Source: Tragulus kanchil
Taxonomy: Eukaryota > Chordata > Mammalia > Artiodactyla > Tragulidae
NCBI GenBank assembly: GCA_022376925.1
Contig: JAIOJX010000002.1
Location: forward strand, 132,938,831-133,002,830
Length of the DNA stretch: 64,000 bases
Direction of reading: 5' to 3'
The notes beneath the pieces are model-generated. The model made no database searches and had not been told where the DNA came from. It was given only the letters and a program-made list of their open reading frames with translations. Made by a program: the position numbers and the translations under genes. The number at the start of each line of letters is the position of its first letter. Positions within the stretch are counted from its first letter, which is position 1. Shown piece by piece: positions 1 to 11,441 of this stretch.

Positions 1-374
1 TTATTAAATGAAAAAGATGAATTGACTAAGGATTCCACCTCAAAGGTCAAAAGAATGATCAAATAAATGTAAGGAAACAAAGAAGAAATCATTTGAAATG
101 ATAAAAACAGGAAATAAATCTTGGAAACAGTAACATTGCTTTAAACAATAACAGAAACACAAGAATTTATTCTCTGAAAAAAATCAACAAAATAGACCAA
201 TATCTATGGTATTCAATCAAGAACAAAAAAGAACACAAATAGGCAAAAGTGGAATGAAAAAAAAAGTTAGATCCGGAGGTTTCAGAAAATCTATAAAGAG
301 CTCAAGCATTCTTTGTAATGCTGAATAAGAACTAGATAAAATTGAATTAGAATTTAATCCTCCGAAAACACTTA
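1..374 (+). mobile_element. L1 ORF2 fossil (5' part), interrupted by a SINE
   Basis: A-rich sequence in which about 165-262 resembles the part of L1 ORF2 just upstream of the reverse transcriptase domain (an A-rich run of Asn/Lys/Ile-type codons). No long open frame survives, so this is a dead fragment. The A-rich character continues past the Bov-tA insertion. Family assignment is from memory of L1 sequence and subfamily is not resolved. Confidence 0.6.
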
Positions 375-597
375 CGTACATGGTCAGTTGCTCAGTCGTG
401 TCCAACTCTTTGCGATGCTATGGACTGTAGCCTACCAAGCTGCCTTTTCCATGGAATTCTCCAGGCAGGAGTGCTGGAGTGAGTTGCTGTTACCTCCTCC
501 AGGGAATCTTCCTGACCCAAGGATTGAACCCACGGCTCCTGCGGCTCCTGCATTGGCAGGCCAGTTCTTTCCCACTGAGCTGCCTGGGAAGCCCCAT
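375..597 (-). mobile_element. Bov-tA SINE with perfect target-site duplication
   Basis: Minus-strand Bov-tA. Read on the plus strand it starts with the BovA-like part (cagttgctcagtcgtg...) and ends with the tRNA-Glu-derived head (...actgagctgcctgggaagcccc). It is flanked by a perfect 10-bp direct repeat, aaaacactta, at 365-374 and 598-607, showing that it inserted into the older L1 fossil. The head and body are complete, though the internal promoter has mutations. Confidence 0.93.
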
Positions 598-607
598 AAA
601 ACACTTA

Positions 608-1037
608 GTGCATCTTAAAGATACTTTTTAGCATAATTTAAAAAATACTTTTCAGCATGACAGTCCTTCCAGAACTCATGGGAGTATCATTTCCTCCAGA
701 CTCTTTATCCGGTGATGAATCATGGAAGTCCTAGGTGAAGCATAAATAATTGATAAGAGTTGAAGTGTAACAGTTAGAAACAGAAAGCTCACTGGGAACT
801 ATAGAAAGCAGCATCCCCAAAGGCCATGGCGGATGTGAGCAGATCGGTGGATCGGTGAGTGGCAGCTGTTGTTGCCAAGGACTTTACTGCTAATTATTAC
901 TAAATCATCTCATATAGTGTATCCCCTACTTCAAATATTACATTTGATAGTATCCATAAGCTTCATTACTATATTCATAGCACAAGTCTCTGTTTACAGG
1001 TTCTGGTCTTCACTTTCCTTTCTCTATGAATTTATAC
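608..1037. other. Unclassified AT-rich DNA
   Basis: The first part may continue the L1 fossil; the rest matches no family I recognise. No convincing coding sequence. It ends in a pyrimidine-rich tract of ctttctttc repeats where the first long duplication begins. Confidence 0.5.
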
Positions 1038-1141
1038 TTTTCTTTCTTTCTTTTTATTTTTCTCTCAGCCAGTTGGAGAACTTTTATCAATACTTTTTTT
1101 CAGTTCGTGTTTTTTTTTTTAAATATGTATTTTTACATTTT

Positions 1142-1398
1142 GGCCTCTTTTATTGATTTTTTATTTATTTATTTTCATCTCTCTTTATTCTTCGGCCTGT
1201 ATGGGCCTCCCATCTCAGTGGCCTCTCTCCTTGCAGAGCACTGGCTCTGGGTGTGCACGCTCCAGAGCGCTGGCTCGTAATTGGACACACTGGTCCAGCC
1301 ACTCCACGGCCCGTGGGATCTTCCTGGGCCAGGGATTGAATCCCTGCCCCTTGCGTTGCAAGATGGACTTTTTACCCACTGGACCACCAAGGAAGCCC
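1142..1398 (-). mobile_element. CHR-like tRNA-Glu SINE (unusual subfamily)
   Basis: Minus-strand SINE. The tRNA-like head is at the right end (cactggaccaccaaggaagccc on the plus strand, about 1377-1398). The body differs from Bov-tA and contains gggcctccca...cagtggcctct and tccagagcgctggctcg. The A/T-rich tail reads on the plus strand as ttttattgatttttt at the left end. The same element type recurs at nine distinct loci in this window. Confidence 0.9.
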
Positions 1399-1882
1399 TC
1401 AGTGTTTTAATTTGAGCCTACTCCGATAGGTTTAAGGATATCTCTGTTTTTCTCACGTATACCCACTGTTTTTGCTGAATTAAATTTTTTAGGAAAAAAT
1501 CTTTAAAAAAAATAATCCCTTCTGAAAACAGTGCTATGTTGTCTTAGGGCATGTGTGTGTGAGAGAGAGACAGACACAGACCAAGAAGATGTTTGATGTA
1601 GCTATATTCCATCTTTTTTCCTTTGCAAGCTGTTTCATTTTGTTTGGTTGCTGTTTTCCCCTACCTGGATGCTTTGTGATTTTTCTCTGTTGTCTAAGTT
1701 AAAGCATTGAATCAGGATATGTTTGGGTGTAGTTTATCTGAATTTAATTTGCTACTTCCTAGCACTTCTTTTCTGATCAAGAGCTTTCATCTGGATTTTC
1801 CATTTAATTCTTAATAAACATTCCAGATTTGTCCTTTATAATTCTTTTCTCTATCACTTTTTCCTTTGCCTCTGAATTCTAT
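1399..1882. other. Unclassified DNA with short TG/GA microsatellite
   Basis: No coding sequence and no recognised repeat, apart from a short TG then GA simple repeat near 1552-1572. Present again at about 2414-2897 through duplication 1. Confidence 0.5.
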
Positions 1883-1963
1883 GAACAAATCAACAAAACA
1901 GACAAATATCTATAGCTTTCAGTCAAGAACAAAAAAGAACACAAATAGGCAAAACTAGGAATG
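1883..1963 (+). mobile_element. Small L1 ORF2 fragment
   Basis: About 80 bases closely resembling 185-262 at the start of the window (shared run aagaacaaaaaagaacacaa). Both look like the same segment of L1 ORF2. Too short to assign a subfamily. Copied at 2898-2978. Confidence 0.55.
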
Positions 1964-2052
1964 AGCTGTTTTAGTCCCTGATATGGAATTTGAAATGTGG
2001 AATCTGAAGTGCCATCTCCACTCTTGGCTTTTACTTTACCAATGACTTATTC

Positions 2053-3067
2053 TTTTCTTTCTTTCTTTTTATTTTTCTCTCAGCCAGTTGGAGAACTTTT
2101 ATCAATACTTTTTTTCAGTTCGTGTTTTTTTTTTTAAATATGTATTTTTACATTTTGGCCTCTTTTATTGATTTTTTATTTATTTATTTTCATCTCTCTT
2201 TATTCTTCGGCCTGTATGGGCCTCCCATCTCAGTGGCCTCTCTCCTTGCAGAGCACTGGCTCTGGGTGTGCACACTCCAGAGCGCTGGCTCGTAATTGGA
2301 CACACTGGTCCAGCCACTCCACGGCCCGTGGGATCTTCCTGGGCCAGGGATTGAATCCCTGCCCCTTGCGTTGCAAGATGGACTTTTTACCCACTGGACC
2401 ACCAAGGAAGCCCTCAGTGTTTTAATTTGAGCCTACTCCGATAGGTTTAAGGATATCTCTGTTTTTCTCACGTATACCCACTGTTTTTGCTGAATTAAAT
2501 TTTTTAGGAAAAAATCTTTAAAAAAAATAATCCCTTCTGAAAACAGTGCTATGTTGTCTTAGGGCATGTGTGTGTGAGAGAGAGACAGACACAGACCAAG
2601 AAGATGTTTGATGTAGCTATATTCCATCTTTTTTCCTTTGCAAGCTGTTTCATTTTGTTTGGTTGCTGTTTTCCCCTACCTGGATGCTTTGTGATTTTTC
2701 TCTGTTGTCTAAGTTAAAGCATTGAATCAGGATATGTTTGGGTGTAGTTTATCTGAATTTAATTTGCTACTTCCTAGCACTTCTTTTCTGATCAAGAGCT
2801 TTCATCTGGATTTTCCATTTAATTCTTAATAAACATTCCAGATTTGTCCTTTATAATTCTTTTCTCTATCACTTTTTCCTTTGCCTCTGAATTCTATGAA
2901 CAAATCAACAAAACAGACAAATATCTATAGCTTTCAGTCAAGAACAAAAAAGAACACAAATAGGCAAAACTAGGAATGAGCTGTTTTAGTCCCTGATATG
3001 GAATTTGAAATGTGGAATCTGAAGTGCCATCTCCACTCTTGGCTTTTACTTTACCAATGACTTATTC
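2053..3067 (+). repeat. Tandem duplication 1, copy B
   Basis: Second copy of 1038-2052, directly abutting it. It continues on the right into DNA not present after copy A. Near identity over unique and SINE sequence alike argues against a repeat-family explanation. Confidence 0.96.
2157..2413 (-). mobile_element. CHR-like SINE, second copy in duplication 1B
   Basis: Same insertion as 1142-1398, carried along in the duplicated block at offset 1015. Not an independent transposition. Confidence 0.9.
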
Positions 3068-4182
3068 TTTTCCATTCTTTTCCCTTTTGGCTTCTAATTA
3101 TTCTGTTTCCACAGCTGCATGGATGTAGTGGGGTTTTTTGTTTTTTTTTTTGGAGTTTTGTCGAGAATGCAGCCAATGGTTTCCTAATATTACTTTTGTT
3201 TCTGGTAACAACTGTCTTGCTTTGTTAATGTTTACTCTTATTTCCCGTCTTGATTTATGAGCTACTTTATCCTTCCATACATGCGGTGACCTTTCTTTTT
3301 TCTCTACAGTAACAGACAGCAGGTGACCCATTTTGGAGATGATTCCCGAAAACAGGAATGGTAGTGGACAGAGGCACAGATGCAAGGGAGGGACAGTCAA
3401 TTATGAATACCGGTTGACACAGTGGTGACCTGAACTCAGTCCTACTGAGGAATCCAAGGAATTCTAGGAAATCATCTAGAAAGTGCCTCAGAATTGTCTC
3501 TCCAGTGGCTAAGAGTTTCTCTGAGAGGCATTTCTCTCCCTGTGCTCCTTTCTGGACTGCCCTGGGTGAGGGGCACGTGAGCAGGGATGCTTTCAGGGTT
3601 CAGAGGAACTGTCCATCAGAGCTGCTGCTGAAGTCCTAGGTGGGCGAGGGGAAGTGACGTGGGGTGAAGAATTTATCTGTTTCCTAACCCACCAGTGCAC
3701 TCTTGCCCATGAGCTCAAAAAGGAGTCACGTTCTCCAGCCACTTTGTGTTCCAAGCTCCTTTCTCTGGCAGCAGACGCAGGGAACTCCCAAGGACCAAAG
3801 GTCTCCTTTGCCGCCCTGTATTGATAGCTCAACTGTGACCTTCAAGTCCTCCAGTTTTTCCAGTTGAGCTTGATCTAGACGGAAGTTTCAGCACTCAGCC
3901 CCATCTCAGTCTCTTTGTTTGCTTGGAATCCCTCAGACCAGGCTTTCTCCTCCAGGAGGGTCCCTGAGGCCCAGTGCCAGGTCACCTAGCCATTCCCAGG
4001 CAGTGCTGACCTCTGTCCAGGCAATGCTGACCTCAGGCAGCCAGAGATGGCCGAGCTTTCCTAGACTAATGGTGCCCATCTGGGTCTCCCAGGAACATTT
4101 GGCCCAGCCTTGAAGGAAGAAAAGCTTAGCCCAATGCTCATGTCTCGGGAGCTTTCCTAGACTAATTATCTTTATCCATTGG
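3059..4182 (+). repeat. Tandem duplication 2, copy A
   Basis: Matches 4183-5306 at offset 1124. Contents are unclassified single-copy-like DNA, with no gene and no repeat I can name. The last 90 or so bases (from about 4091) are scrambled relative to copy B: bases are missing near 4092-4110 and foreign-looking sequence fills 4147-4180. This is typical of a poor-quality contig end. Confidence 0.95.
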
Positions 4183-5306
4183 GACTTATTCTTTTCCATT
4201 CTTTTCCCTTTTGGCTTCTAATTATTCTGTTTCCACAGCTGCATGGATGTAGTGGGGTTTTTTGTTTTTTTTTTTGGAGTTTTGTCGAGAATGCAGCCAA
4301 TGGTTTCCTAATATTACTTTTGTTTCTGGTAACAACTGTCTTGCTTTGTTAATGTTTACTCTTATTTCCCGTCTTGATTTATGAGCTACTTTATCCTTCC
4401 ATACATGCGGTGACCTTTCTTTTTTCTCTACAGTAACAGACAGCAGGTGACCCATTTTGGAGATGATTCCCGAAAACAGGAATGGTAGTGGACAGAGGCA
4501 CAGATGCAAGGGAGGGACAGTCAATTATGAATACCGGTTGACACAGTGGTGACCTGAACTCAGTCCTACTGAGGAATCCAAGGAATTCTAGGAAATCATC
4601 TAGAAAGTGCCTCAGAATTGTCTCTCCAGTGGCTAAGAGTTTCTCTGAGAGGCATTTCTCTCCCTGTGCTCCTTTCTGGACTGCCCTGGGTGAGGGGCAC
4701 GTGAGCAGGGATGCTTTCAGGGTTCAGAGGAACTGTCCATCAGAGCTGCTGCTGAAGTCCTAGGTGGGCGAGGGGAAGTGACGTGGGGTGAAGAATTTAT
4801 CTGTTTCCTAACCCACCAGTGCACTCTTGCCCATGAGCTCAAAAAGGAGTCACGTTCTCCAGCCACTTTGTGTTCCAAGCTCCTTTCTCTGGCAGCAGAC
4901 GCAGGGAACTCCCAAGGACCAAAGGTCTCCTTTGCCGCCCTGTATTGATAGCTCAACTGTGACCTTCAAGTCCTCCAGTTTTTCCAGTTGAGCTTGATCT
5001 AGACGGAAGTTTCAGCACTCAGCCCCATCTCAGTCTCTTTGTTTGCTTGGAATCCCTCAGACCAGGCTTTCTCCTCCAGGAGGGTCCCTGAGGCCCAGTG
5101 CCAGGTCACCTAGCCATTCCCAGGCAGTGCTGACCTCTGTCCAGGCAATGCTGACCTCAGGCAGCCAGAGATGGCCGAGCTTTCCTAGACTAATGGTGCC
5201 CATCTGGGTCTCCCAGGGAACATGTGTGATGCCCAGAGGTCCTGAGACTTGAAGGAAGAAAAGCTTAGCCCAATGCTCATGTCTGAAGAGGTCAGATATG
5301 GGGTTA
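4183..5306 (+). repeat. Tandem duplication 2, copy B
   Basis: Second copy of 3059-4182. Its right end (about 5213-5290) reads cleanly into the flanking sequence, so this copy is probably the better representation of the locus. Confidence 0.95.
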
Positions 5307-6378
5307 GAAAACCCATGTTCTGGTTTCCATAAGTTCTTCAACCTGCCTTTGATCTTGGCTACATCTGCCTAGTTTATGACTATCCACATTATCATTATTT
5401 TCTACATATTGCACAATTACAGCCTTGAAATTCTTCATTTGCTTGGGTAATTTAGAGGTGCAGTTTCAGCTCCCAAGGTTATCCTTTTAGGATGTACAAG
5501 ACACAGCAGTAGAAATGTGCTATTTAGTAACGTGGAGGGACATAGAGAGGCAGCCAAAGGAATCAACGTCAGGTGCCACTAGGAAGTGAAAATTAGAATG
5601 TGGGGAGTCAGGTAGTGGGCTGCTGATTTTGTGAGGAGGCTTGTGACATCATTGAACTGTTTAGATGAAGTAGACACATGACTTTGAGAAACATTAAAAC
5701 CACAAAATCAAGCTACGTAAACTGTAAGGGAACCATAACACGGCCAGCTGGGGCAGGGAAGGTGGGAGACACAGCATTCTAAGTTATTGCGTACCTTTAC
5801 TGTGCATATTTTCACTGGTAGAATCAGAGAGCTAGACTACGTTTGTGTAACCTGAGTGGAGAATAAGTCGTAACTAGGTAGTTAGGGGTGATAACTGCGG
5901 TGATTTGAGATGGTATGTACTCATGTTACATACATCAAAACACGTGGCGAAAGCATTTCATTTTTCACACCCATTCCTCACTCCAGTTGAGCCAAGGAAA
6001 AGGTCTTCTTGGTACTGATAGGTCTTTTAACACCTTTCTAACACTGTAAGCCTACCTAGTTAAAGCTTAACCTTTTTTTTCTGTTTGTAGTTATTTTTAC
6101 AGTTACTACCATTTGTGGCAAGAGATACTGTGTTTCTATTTATGGTCCTAATAACATTTTTTAATTAAAAATTATATGTATGTAAGCAAAAATAAAAAGT
6201 GAGTGGATTTTAAGGAGAAACAAAGTAAATATTATTATAAGAATATGGTCAGGATTGTGGAGGCTGTATGTGAATAACTGAATTTGGAGAAAATGGACTT
6301 AAAACTCTTTTGTCTTGCTCTAGAATCTCTTTGAACAAAAGTCCATCTTGCAGTTGAGATTCAAGATACGACATTGCA
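5307..6378. other. Unclassified non-coding DNA
   Basis: About 1.07 kb of AT-rich sequence with stop codons in all frames at short intervals. I recognise no repeat family, exon or RNA gene. An AT-rich patch lies around 6155-6185. Confidence 0.5.
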
Positions 6379-6388
6379 TGACCTGGGA

Positions 6389-6658
6389 TTTTTTTTTTTT
6401 TTTTGCCTCTTTTATTGATTGATTGATTGATTGATTTACGTCCATCCCCATTCCTTGGTCTGTGTGGGCCTCCCATTGCAGTGGCCTCTCTTGTTGCAGA
6501 GCACTGACTGGGCACATATGCTCCAGAGTGCTGGCTTATATTGGACACACTGGTCCAGCTGCTCCTCAGCATGTGGGGTCTTCCCAGGCTAGGAATCAAA
6601 CTGGTGCCCGTTGCACTGCAAGGCGGACTGTTTACCCACTGGACCACTAGGGAAGCCC
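6389..6658 (-). mobile_element. CHR-like tRNA-Glu SINE with perfect target-site duplication
   Basis: Minus-strand copy of the same subfamily as 1142-1398. The tail side shows a T-run followed by (attg)n. The tRNA-like head is at the right, ending ggaccactagggaagccc. A perfect 10-bp target-site duplication, tgacctggga, lies at 6379-6388 and 6659-6668. Confidence 0.94.
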
Positions 6659-6668
6659 TGACCTGGGA

Positions 6669-7181
6669 GCTTTGAGTGATTCATGTTGAATTCTGTTGGA
6701 ATGTGTGCCCAGCAGACCTACCCAGCACCAACCTTCATGTTCAATATCCTCTGCAATGATGGATCAAAGAGGCTTTTTTGACAGTGGTCTGAGGCTTCTA
6801 TCTCTTAAGGCAGCTGCAGCATGAGTCCTTAAAAATCATAAATGACAAATGGCCTCTTCGGTTGTTTTGACATCCTTCTTTCATTCAATCCAGGTGTGTT
6901 GTAGCTGAATTGGGCCAGAGTGCTTGCTGGGGAGAAAAATCATTATGAAAAACTATTGATTAGGTGTCCGCAGCTGCTGGAACCCAGCAGCAGAGGCTCC
7001 TGGAGCTATATTTATGAAAGGGCAGGGGTCACTGAGAAAGGCAAGAGTGGCGTTAAAAGAGGAGACAACTTGTTGAAAGGACACTGGCATGTGCAGGCAG
7101 GTGACCACGGCACATCTTGTTGTTCCTTGTTCCAGGTGGCAGGGTGGGTAGTACAGGGTCTGTGAGGGTGTGTGCCCTCCT
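6669..7181. other. Single-copy DNA; possible regulatory element at about 6770-7030
   Basis: No recognised repeat. The stretch has two CAGCTG E-box motifs (near 6811 and 6972), a CTATATTTAT motif resembling a MEF2 site (near 7005) and a homeodomain-like TTGATTAG (near 6956). Conservation cannot be judged from one sequence. Confidence 0.35.
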
Positions 7182-8227
7182 GCCATTTGCAGCTTCGAAA
7201 AGAGTCCAGGAAATGCATTTTCTTCCTTTAAGATCCTACCTGGGAGGGCGGGTCTCTCTGTATACCTGCGGCTGATCCATGTCGATGTTTGGCAGTAAAC
7301 AACACAGCTCTGGAAAGCTATTATCCTTCAGTTAAAAAAGAAAGAGAAAAGGGCTTCCCTGGTGGTCCAGTGGGTAAGGACACCGCCTCACAGTGCAGGA
7401 GGTGCCGGTTCTATCCCTGGCCTGGGAAGATCCCACGTGCCGCAGAGTGGCTGGACCCATGTGTCTAACTACTGAGCCGGAGCTCTGGAGCACATGCACC
7501 CAGAGCCGGTGCTCTGTGACAACAGAGGCCACTGTGATGGGAGGCCCACACAGGCCAGAGAACAAAGATGGATGAAAATAGAAAAGTGAAAGACCAATAG
7601 AAGTGGCCCGCCCGCCCCTCTCCCTCCCCAACCCGCCCCCACCCCCCTCAAAAAAAGTGAGAGAAAAGATCCTGCCTGGTCTCCTTACCCTGGGACTCAG
7701 GGACATGATGCTGGTCTGCTGTTTTCCCCCCACGCGTCCCAGCGCTGCCCAGCCCCACGTGATGTTGCTCTGCACTGCCCAGCCAGCCACACACTGCGCA
7801 CACTTCCTTGTGTCACACCAGACAGCACGGCCACCCCGTTGGTGAGCTGTCCTCAACTGTCATGATCACAGCGCATCCCTGCATCGCCCTGAGCACCCCT
7901 GGGTGACACCCTCCCTCACTGCCCCAAATGTGCTTAAACCCCTGTGCTTTCCTGCAGCGTGAAGCCCAGCCATGGCCCCGGCTGTCGCCTCTGTGCCTGG
8001 CACCGTGCCTGGCACCTAACATGGATGCCTCTTCACTGAATGAACCATTGCGTATTTGTACCACTTGAGCCGAGCAGGACTCAGGCGCACTCACAGGGCA
8101 CACGCTGAAACCACATGGCACTGTTGACTCGTGAGAGCCTGAAAAACTTCTCAGGCAATCTGGAAGGAACTCTTGAAAAGAACAAAGGTGTAAGTAGGGA
8201 AGGAGGAGAGGAATTATGTTTCTTCCT
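7182..8227 (+). repeat. Tandem duplication 3, copy A
   Basis: Matches 8228-9262 at offset about 1033-1046. Differences are mostly indels in C, G and A runs, for example the long C-run near 7634-7648 and the G-run near 7246, plus a scrambled start near 7193-7206. Contains a plus-strand CHR-like SINE and unclassified GC-richer DNA. Confidence 0.95.
7351..7606 (+). mobile_element. CHR-like tRNA-Glu SINE
   Basis: Plus-strand element starting gggcttccctggtggtccag. The B-box region is mutated (ggttctatccc). The body has the subfamily's gctctggagcacatgc and gaggcccacacaggcc, and the tail has gatggatgaaaatagaaaag. An A-rich tract precedes it. Confidence 0.9.
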
Positions 8228-9262
8228 GCCATTTGCAGCTAAACCAGGAAATGCATTTTCTTCCTTTAAGATCCTACCTGGGAGGCGGGTCTCTCTGTAT
8301 ACCTGCGGCTGATCCATGTCGATGTTTGGCAGTAAACAACACAGCTCTGGAAAGCTATTATCCTTCAGTTAAAAAAGAAAGAGAAAAGGGCTTCCCTGGT
8401 GGTCCAGTGGGTAAGGACACCGCCTCACAGTGCAGGAGGTGCCGGTTCTATCCCTGGCCTGGGAAGATCCCACGTGCCGCAGAGTGGCTGGACCCATGTG
8501 TCTAACTACTGAGCCGGAGCTCTGGAGCACATGCACCCAGAGCCGGTGCTCTGTGACAACAGAGGCCACTGTGATGGGAGGCCCACACAGGCCAGAGAAC
8601 AAAGATGGATGAAAATAGAAAAGTGAAAGACCAATAGAAGTGGCCCGCCCGCCCCTCTCCCTCCCCAACCCGCCCCCACCCCTCAAAAAGTGAGAGAAAA
8701 GATCCTGCCTGGTCTCCTTACCCTGGGACTCAGGGACATGATGCTGGTCTGCTGTTTTCCCCCCACGCGTCCCAGCGCTGCCCAGCCCCACGTGATGTTG
8801 CTCTGCACTGCCCAGCCAGCCACACACTGCGCACACTTCCTTGTGTCACACCAGACAGCACGGCCACCCCGTTGGTGAGCTGTCCTCAACTGTCATGATC
8901 ACAGCGCATCCCTGCATCGCCCTGAGCACCCCTGGGTGACACCCTCCCTCACTGCCCCAAATGTGCTTAAACCCCTGTGCTTTCCTGCAGCGTGAAGCCC
9001 AGCCATGGCCCCGGCTGTCGCCTCTGTGCCTGGCACCGTGCCTGGCACCTAACATGGATGCCTCTTCACTGAATGAACCATTGCGTATTTGTACCACTTG
9101 AGCCGAGCAGGACTCAGGCGCACTCACAGGGCACACGCTGAAACCACATGGCACTGTTGACTCGTGAGAGCCTGAAAAACTTCTCAGGCAATCTGGAAGG
9201 AACTCTTGAAAAGAACAAAGGTGTAAGTAGGGAAGGAGGAGAGGAATTATGTTTCTTCCTGC
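8228..9262 (+). repeat. Tandem duplication 3, copy B
   Basis: Second copy of 7182-8227. Homopolymers are shorter than in copy A. The join is visible at 8228-8243, where agctaaaccagg replaces the longer sequence of copy A. Confidence 0.95.
8388..8645 (+). mobile_element. CHR-like SINE, second copy in duplication 3B
   Basis: Same insertion as 7351-7606, carried in the duplicated block. Confidence 0.9.
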
Positions 9263-10552
9263 CTGTAGCTTTAGAAGAGGGTAATTTGAAGGGCCTGTCA
9301 ATCACATTTGATAAGTTAAATCACACCTTAGAGCAGTATTTCTCAATCGTGTTTTCTTCTTGGAACAAAGGCTGTTGCATAGGTAACGTTTTCTAGTTAC
9401 GTGAGATTTTCTTTCCAGGGTAGAAGCCTTTTCACTCTTTTTTTTTTTCCAACTCAAGGTAGCATGTGAATATGCTTTTTTTAAAAAGTAATGCACAGTC
9501 TTGCCCCCTTTCACTCAAAGATTCCAATATGCTCCCCCACCTGTCCCTCCTGCTAGTTAGAATTCATATCATAGATGCTTCTAACGTCATTTTGCTCATA
9601 AATGTCTCTAAGAGCGTGATGAAAACTATATTCCCATTCCCCTCAAATGTATAAATATGTACGTGCAACATTTTGCAGAATTCATCTTATTGCAATGGAA
9701 ATGGACTGCCTTCAAGTCCACATACTTATGAATGTGATCCTTGCAAAAGGTTATGTCTTTTTACTTCAGCTTTTTAATGTCAAACAAATGGGCATTTTGT
9801 AGAAGAAAAATACTCAGAGTTGTGCCAACTAAGATAAAAAAAAAGTAGCCTTAAACTTTTACTCCAAAAGAAATGTCAGTGCTGCTGCCGTGTCCAGTGT
9901 TGAGCCATTGCAGGCAGCTCCAATTGTGGTCCAGTGTGTGTGTCATCTTTGACATCAAATCAGTTCTGTTTTTTGGTTTTGATGGTGGTGGGCACCTGAC
10001 TTACACAGGAAAGTGGAAACGAGTGAAGTCAGAGACTCTGTGGGTCACTTTGCCCGGTGAGAGTGGCCTGGTGTCTGGGCACACCGGATTTCCCCAAGGC
10101 TTCTTAACGTTGCATTCAGACGGCATCATTGCCTTTGTACGTGGGTCAGGGAGGTCACCTCTAGCCCCGTGTGCATATCCTTTGCTTGGCAAAGACACTT
10201 TATTATTTCAGAGATGTCGCCTGCTTCTGCAATTACCCAAAGGAGCTCACAAAATAGGAATTCTTTGATGGTGTCAGAGAGCATGTGAGAGGTGAAGACA
10301 GGCTTCCGGCTACCCAGGGAAGGAGCAGTGAATTTGTCCAGCTGCAAGGCCAGGGAGAGCGGGGCTGTTATCATTCCTCTCATGACCTGCCTCACGCTCT
10401 TAGGAGACACTCCGTGGTTCTGGAGTGGATGAGGAGGTGCTGCTGAGGCACATCTTGCCTTTCTTCTGCTCTGGGCTGTCATCTAGCTCATAGCCACACT
10501 GACTCTTCTCCTTCAGCTATTTTGAGTGTTATCTGTAACACATACTGTTTCA
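9263..10552. other. Unclassified non-coding DNA
   Basis: About 1.3 kb without a recognised repeat or gene. One open frame of about 130 codons near 9873-10268 has no recognisable domain, no splice context and unremarkable composition; I regard it as chance. The part near 10165-10265 is single-copy with CTTTG-type motifs. Confidence 0.5.
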
Positions 10553-10772
10553 GGGGTTATCCTTACACAGGTGGCCCAGACAGTAAAGAATCCACCTGCA
10601 GTGCCATCCAGAGACCCAGATGCATTCCTGGGTCGGGAAGATCCCCAGGAGAAGGAAATGGCTACCCAGTCCAGTATGCGCGCCTGGAGAATTCCATGGA
10701 CAGAGGAGCCTGGCGGGTCACTCCGTGGGGTCACAAAACATCAGACATGACTGAGCAACAAACACTTAACAA
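10553..10772 (+). mobile_element. Bov-tA SINE
   Basis: Plus-strand Bov-tA with a diverged tRNA-like head (ggtggcccagacagtaaag), then the BovA body (tggagaattccatggacaga ... catgactgagcaac). The leading ggcttcc motif is degraded and the tRNA part is about 20% diverged. Confidence 0.9.
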
Positions 10773-10859
10773 TTTTCACAGTCTAGAATCTATCAGTATT
10801 TGACCAGCCTGCATCCTGATACCATTATTACTTCCTTTTTTAAAAACGGGAAACCGAAG

Positions 10860-11117
10860 GGGCTTCCCTGGTGGTCCAGTGGGTAAAGAGTGGGCCTTGC
10901 AGTGCAAGGGGCACCAGTTCGATCCCCGGCACAGGAAGATCCCAAATGCGGTGGAGCAGCTGGGCTGGTGTGTCCGATTACGAGCCAGAGCTCTGGAACA
11001 CATGCTCCCAGGGCCAGTGCTCTGCAACGAGAGAGGCCATTGTGATGGGAGGCCCACATGGGTCAAAGAATTAAGATGGATGAAAATAAATAAATGAAGG
11101 ACCAACAAAAGAGGCCA
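10860..11117 (+). mobile_element. CHR-like tRNA-Glu SINE, well preserved
   Basis: Plus-strand member of the same subfamily, with an intact B-box-like agttcgatcccc near 10917-10928 and the complete body through gatggatgaaaataaataaa. The tail ends in aaaagaggcc. One of the cleanest copies for building a consensus. Confidence 0.93.
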
Positions 11118-11441
11118 ATATTTTAAAAATATGTATAAAAAGAAAAAACAGGAAACTTGGAAACTTCTCCATAGCTCTATCCATAGAATCCTATTCTTCC
11201 TTCTGTGTTCTCTTGCTGTCTACTCAAGTATCCCCTTATGCAGTGGTTTTTACTGGTAAATTTTATCAATCTTTTTTTCTAAAAAATTTCCTTGAAAATT
11301 ACACTGTGGTAGTCTGCCTGTTGATAAGTTGCTTCTGTTTCATCTTAGTAGTAGCCTACTGGTTATTGGTTTCCTTTACTTGGAACCTTACTATTTGAAT
11401 TATTTACAATGGTGATTGAGTGTATCTCATAATAGCCCCTA
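11118..11441. other. Unclassified AT-rich DNA
   Basis: About 320 bases, AT-rich, with no recognised repeat or gene. Confidence 0.5.

Larger units (their letters stand above)
1038..2052 (+). repeat. Tandem duplication 1, copy A
   Basis: Matches 2053-3067 at a constant offset of 1015 bases with no spacer. A clear difference is G at 1259 versus A at 2274. The unit contains a minus-strand CHR-like SINE and a small L1 fragment. The copies meet inside a cttttctttctttc tract. Probably a mis-joined assembly overlap. Confidence 0.96.

Noticed and set aside
1038..5306. CRISPR-like or satellite repeats
   Set aside because: Repeats are single pairs of kb-sized unrelated blocks, not short repeats with spacers or a homogenised satellite monomer.
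7332..7856. 174-codon minus-strand frame
   Set aside because: Mostly the complement of a CHR-like SINE plus a C-rich run; broken by homopolymer indels in the second copy.
10860..10935. Functional tRNA-Glu gene
   Set aside because: The tRNA-like head of the SINE keeps a B-box-like sequence but does not fold as a full tRNA and continues into a SINE body.
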